A stretch of 6,558 bases of DNA from Planctomycetaceae bacterium (GTDB lineage: Bacteria > Planctomycetota > Planctomycetia > Pirellulales > Pirellulaceae), in assembly GCA_002862265.1 (NCBI GenBank), contig PKCQ01000669.1, positions 1 to 6,558 on the forward strand, in the 5' to 3' direction. Below, in pieces: positions 5,684-6,558 of this stretch; position 1 is the stretch's first letter; the number at the start of each line of letters is the position of its first letter. Under the pieces are notes generated by a model. That model saw only the letters and a program-made list of their open reading frames with translations. It searched no databases and had not been told where the DNA came from. The position numbers and the translations under genes are program-made.

Positions 5684-6558
5684 TTAGGGTGCGAAGCTGT
5701 AAGTCCCGACTTCGCAGTGCGCGCCATCCATACTAGAAATCACGTGAGCTGGAATACGGCCTGCGAAGCCAGAATCGGCACTTTGGCGCAGTGAAGCAAG
5801 TTGCACTTGCTGGGTATGCTCCTGCCGAATGCCTTGAAGATGTCCGAGTAAAATGCGCCGGACCTCGAAGATAGTTTTCGGGTGGCGGTGAATCTCCTGA
5901 TGTTCGCTCGCGACGTAAATCTGAGTCTCCGCGTCGGGTATCACTGCGCTGCCCTCTTCAACGACGCCGTCGCCTGTTGCTTCCCCGCTACTCCAGAAAC
6001 CGCGTTTGGCTATCAAGCCAATCACGTTGTGATAATGAGTCCACGGTGCCTTGGGTGCGTTGTGCAGAGCAGGGAACACGGCGGAATTTGGGCTAAGTGA
6101 ATCGATACTGGTGCTGCTGGTTAGCAAATCCGTGTTGCGGAACATCCCTGGATTTCGAGAGATGAGTTGCTGCCCAGAGGTAACCATCAAGGCTGGTAGT
6201 TTGATGAGATGCCTGCCGAGCCATCGCGTTGTATCATTGGCGTAGTCGCTGCCTTTGTAAGGCGTTCCAATGGTAACGACGCGGCGGATGTCACGGTTCG
6301 GCTTGAAGAACGCTGCCTCCCGCAGGCGATTGATTGCATCTTCATCGCCTTGAACCTTGTGGAAGGGTTTGTTGCTGAGCACTTTCCAAAAGTCGTCTGA
6401 ACTTTCGACTGTTTGCATGCGGCTTACTAGACCACCCATGCTGTGTCCCACTAGCACCATATGATCGAGAGCTTCGATACGGTGATTGGGATCGAGATGT
6501 TGCCGCAGTTCGCTCAAGTCAGCTCGCATCTGAGTTGCGCTGAGCCAAAATGGCTGCC
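5684..6558 (-). CDS. Alpha/beta-hydrolase (lipase/esterase-like), 5' end outside window
   Basis: The frame is open through the right window edge. Residues QPFWLSATQ precede the methionine at 6529, so that methionine is probably internal and the gene is longer; 290 complete codons are visible. The nucleophile elbow is GHSMGG with serine at 6442-6440, after a hydrophobic strand DHMVLV. RRVVTIGTPYKGSDYAN is the GTP-x-x-GS signature of lipases and esterases. GDGVVEEGSAV (about residues 186-196 from the 6529 Met) supplies a likely acid residue, and SEHQEIHRHPKTIFEVRRIL (208-227) supplies the likely catalytic histidine, so the full triad seems to be present. The expected reaction is ester hydrolysis on an unknown substrate, possibly lipid. 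About 50 residues (231-281) trail the last core helix without recognisable similarity. No signal peptide can be judged, because the N-terminus is missing. It is on the same strand as the pseudokinase, but the 256-base spacer argues against tight coupling. The hydrolase call is secure; the substrate is unknown. Confidence 0.88.
   Translation of the reverse strand, partial: QPFWLSATQMRADLSELRQHLDPNHRIEALDHMVLVGHSMGGLVSRMQTVESSDDFWKVLSNKPFHKVQGDEDAINRLREAAFFKPNRDIRRVVTIGTPYKGSDYANDTTRWLGRHLIKLPALMVTSGQQLISRNPGMFRNTDLLTSSTSIDSLSPNSAVFPALHNAPKAPWTHYHNVIGLIAKRGFWSSGEATGDGVVEEGSAVIPDAETQIYVASEHQEIHRHPKTIFEVRRILLGHLQGIRQEHTQQVQLASLRQSADSGFAGRIPAHVISSMDGAHCEVGTYSFAP

Noticed and set aside
1..6558. Search for tRNA, rRNA, CRISPR repeats and transposon ends
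   Set aside because: No cloverleaf with a T-loop GTTCGA-type core in the right context, no regularly spaced repeats and no terminal inverted repeats with flanking duplication were found by eye.

Overview
The window most likely comes from a member of the Planctomycetota (Pirellulaceae-like). This is inference from sequence style: roughly balanced base composition, loosely packed genes, weak or absent Shine-Dalgarno sites, and a large membrane-anchored protein of the Ser/Thr-kinase fold of the kind abundant in that phylum. No rRNA or other taxonomic marker confirms it. No rRNA, tRNA, CRISPR array, insertion sequence or prophage hallmark was seen.

Layout, left to right. (1) Bases 1-825, plus strand: the C-terminal three quarters of peptide chain release factor 2 (prfB), with intact SPF and GGQ motifs, cut by the window edge. 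(2) Bases 860-891: a 7-bp inverted repeat between convergent reading frames. (3) Bases 891-2089, minus strand: a stretch with coding-like segments broken by in-frame stops and frame changes. It starts with a convincing signal peptide and ends with a helical, TPR-like segment. I read it as a decaying gene, or two, but cannot prove it. (4) Bases 2120-2377: a divergent control region with several CTAAAGG/TTAAGGGG-like motifs. (5) Bases 2378-3505, plus strand: an intact 375-residue protein with an N-terminal helix-turn-helix and a large C-terminal domain I cannot assign. (6) Bases 3506-3813: a gene-free stretch between converging genes. (7) Bases 3814-5427, minus strand: a 537-residue kinase-fold protein with almost every catalytic residue replaced, followed by a lysine-rich tract, one membrane helix and a repetitive helical C-terminal domain. 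It is best read as a pseudokinase. (8) Bases 5428-5683: a 256-bp spacer with no gene. (9) Bases 5684-6558, minus strand: the C-terminal part of an alpha/beta-hydrolase with a GHSMGG nucleophile elbow, cut by the right edge.

The genes do not form an obvious operon. prfB is housekeeping. The regulator is separated from both neighbours by gene-free sequence. The hydrolase and pseudokinase share a strand, but 256 bp apart. The best leads are the membrane pseudokinase with its three-unit repeat domain, the helix-turn-helix protein with an unassigned C-terminal domain, and the eroded gene on the minus strand. I see no evidence for a complete novel multi-gene system inside this window.
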